Shown: piece by piece, positions 6,177-6,926 of the stretch
Numbering within the stretch: position 1 is the first letter of the stretch
How the letters are laid out: every line of letters begins with the position of its first letter
Assembly (NCBI GenBank): GCA_013360535.1
Contig: JABWBL010000184.1
Location: 1 to 6,926, forward strand
Length of the DNA stretch: 6,926 nt
Origin: Planctomycetaceae bacterium
GTDB taxonomy: Bacteria; Planctomycetota; UBA1135; GCA-002686595
Direction: 5' to 3'
Program-made: the position numbers and the translations under genes
The notes under the pieces: generated by a model
Databases searched by the model: none
What the model was told of the DNA's origin: nothing
What the model saw: the letters and a program-made list of their open reading frames with translations, nothing else

Positions 6177-6926
6177 ATGTCCGACGTCTACGAGGAGCTC
6201 GTCCGCCTGCAGAAGCTTGGTGAGCCGTGCGCGTTGTGCACGATCACGAAAACCGTCGGCTCCACGCCGGGCAAGACGACGATGAAGATGCTCGTCCGGC
6301 GCGACGGGAGCTTCCTTGGCACGGTGGGGGGCGGGTGCCTCGAGGCGGAGGTGCTCGAGGCCGCGCTCGCCGCGATGCAGGACGAGCGCGCGCGCACCCT
6401 CTCGTTCGCTCTCAACGAGCGCGACTACCCCGACAGCGGCCTCCTGTGCGGTGGCCAGCTCGAGATCTTCGTCGACCCGATCGTCGTGCCGCGCCTCGTG
6501 CTGTTCGGCGGCGGGCACGTGTCCGGCGCGATCGCGAAGCTCGCGGCCTTGACTGGCTTCCACGTCACGGTCGCCGACGACCGCGACGTGTTCGTGACGC
6601 GCGAGCGCCATCCGGAGGCGAACGAGCTCCTGTGCGGCGAGTTCGGCGACCTCGCGGCGCGCTTCGCCCCCGGCGAGGACCTGTACGTGATCGCGGTGAC
6701 GCGTGGGCACGACAAGGATGGCGAGGTGCTCGAGGCGCTCTTCCGCGCCGGCGCGCGGCCGAAGTACCTCGGCATGATCGGGAGCCGCGCCAAGAAGGTG
6801 CAGCTGTTCGAGAAGCTGGCCGCCGTCGGCGTGAGCGCCGACTTCCTCGCGCGCGTGCGGACGCCGATGGGCCTGCCGATCGGCGCGCGCACCCACGAGG
6901 AGATCGCCGTGGCCGTCGCGGCCGAG
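6177..6926 (+). CDS. XdhC/CoxI-family molybdenum hydroxylase maturation protein (3' end cut by window)
   Basis: The frame is open from the ATG to the window edge: 250 residues with no stop. XdhC-family proteins bind molybdenum cofactor, support its sulfuration and deliver it to xanthine dehydrogenase-type enzymes in the cytoplasm. The N-terminal XdhC_CoxI domain shows TKTVGSTPGK (24-33) and GGGCLE (51-56, with C54), followed by C91-GG. C54 matches the conserved cysteine of the family. The C-terminal Rossmann domain has the nucleotide-binding GGGHVSGAIAKLA (from 111), VADDR (132-136), YLGMIGSRAK (197-206) and PMGLPIGARTHEEIAVAVAAE (from 230), which normally lies close to the C terminus. Only a short tail is therefore likely missing. 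No Shine-Dalgarno sequence precedes the start, but MSDVYEELVRL is a normal N terminus for the family. No molybdoenzyme subunit lies in the window, so its client should be downstream or elsewhere. Confidence 0.9.
   Translation, partial: MSDVYEELVRLQKLGEPCALCTITKTVGSTPGKTTMKMLVRRDGSFLGTVGGGCLEAEVLEAALAAMQDERARTLSFALNERDYPDSGLLCGGQLEIFVDPIVVPRLVLFGGGHVSGAIAKLAALTGFHVTVADDRDVFVTRERHPEANELLCGEFGDLAARFAPGEDLYVIAVTRGHDKDGEVLEALFRAGARPKYLGMIGSRAKKVQLFEKLAAVGVSADFLARVRTPMGLPIGARTHEEIAVAVAAE

Noticed and set aside
4365..6896. 843-codon minus-strand open frame opposite the DUF4139 and XdhC genes
   Set aside because: It is rich in His, Arg, Leu and Glu with no domain, and it lies opposite two genes with clear family motifs. 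It is a GC-driven shadow.
1..6926. CRISPR arrays, tRNA or rRNA genes, insertion sequences or transposase genes
   Set aside because: I saw no spaced direct repeats, no tRNA-like cloverleaf, no rRNA-like sequence and no transposase motif. In particular, no mobile element is visible at the Kup junction to explain it.

Overview
The window is a high-GC bacterial fragment with four coding regions, one of which is a chimera. The genes on the right suggest Planctomycetota or a related PVC-type lineage. These are a very large secreted protein combining a DUF1080 (3-keto-glycoside hydrolase-type) domain, a sugar-dehydrogenase-like propeller and a helical HEAT-like region, followed by a DUF4139 protein. 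The left edge carries a GFA-family gene with a strong Shine-Dalgarno sequence and the C-terminal third of a Kup potassium transporter. It looks more like ordinary Pseudomonadota DNA. These taxonomic impressions come from recognising protein families by eye, not from a search.

Layout. Bases 15-434 (+) encode a complete zinc-binding GFA-family protein. A 39-bp gap with a small GC-rich hairpin separates it from a convergent 1277-codon minus-strand reading frame (474-4307). Reading that frame from its start, it encodes a lipoprotein-type signal, a DUF1080 domain, a beta-sandwich domain, a GSDH/PQQ-type beta-propeller and a helical HEAT-like region. Around residue 1050 (base ~1160) it switches abruptly, in frame, into the last ~228 residues of Kup. 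A 135-bp divergent intergenic region follows. Then comes a secreted DUF4139 protein (4443-6107, +) with a striking tryptophan cluster near its end, a 69-bp gap, and an XdhC/CoxI-family molybdoenzyme maturation protein (6177 to the window edge, +) that probably lacks only its last residues.

The genes do not form an obvious single pathway. The large minus-strand protein is plausibly an envelope factor for oxidising or cleaving glycosides. XdhC normally serves a xanthine-dehydrogenase-family molybdoenzyme that would lie outside the window. The most important point for a reader is the Kup junction at about 1150-1180. It is either a real in-frame gene fusion/rearrangement or, more likely, an assembly join between two genomes. 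If it is a join, the GFA gene and the Kup tail should not be read as neighbours of the right-hand genes.
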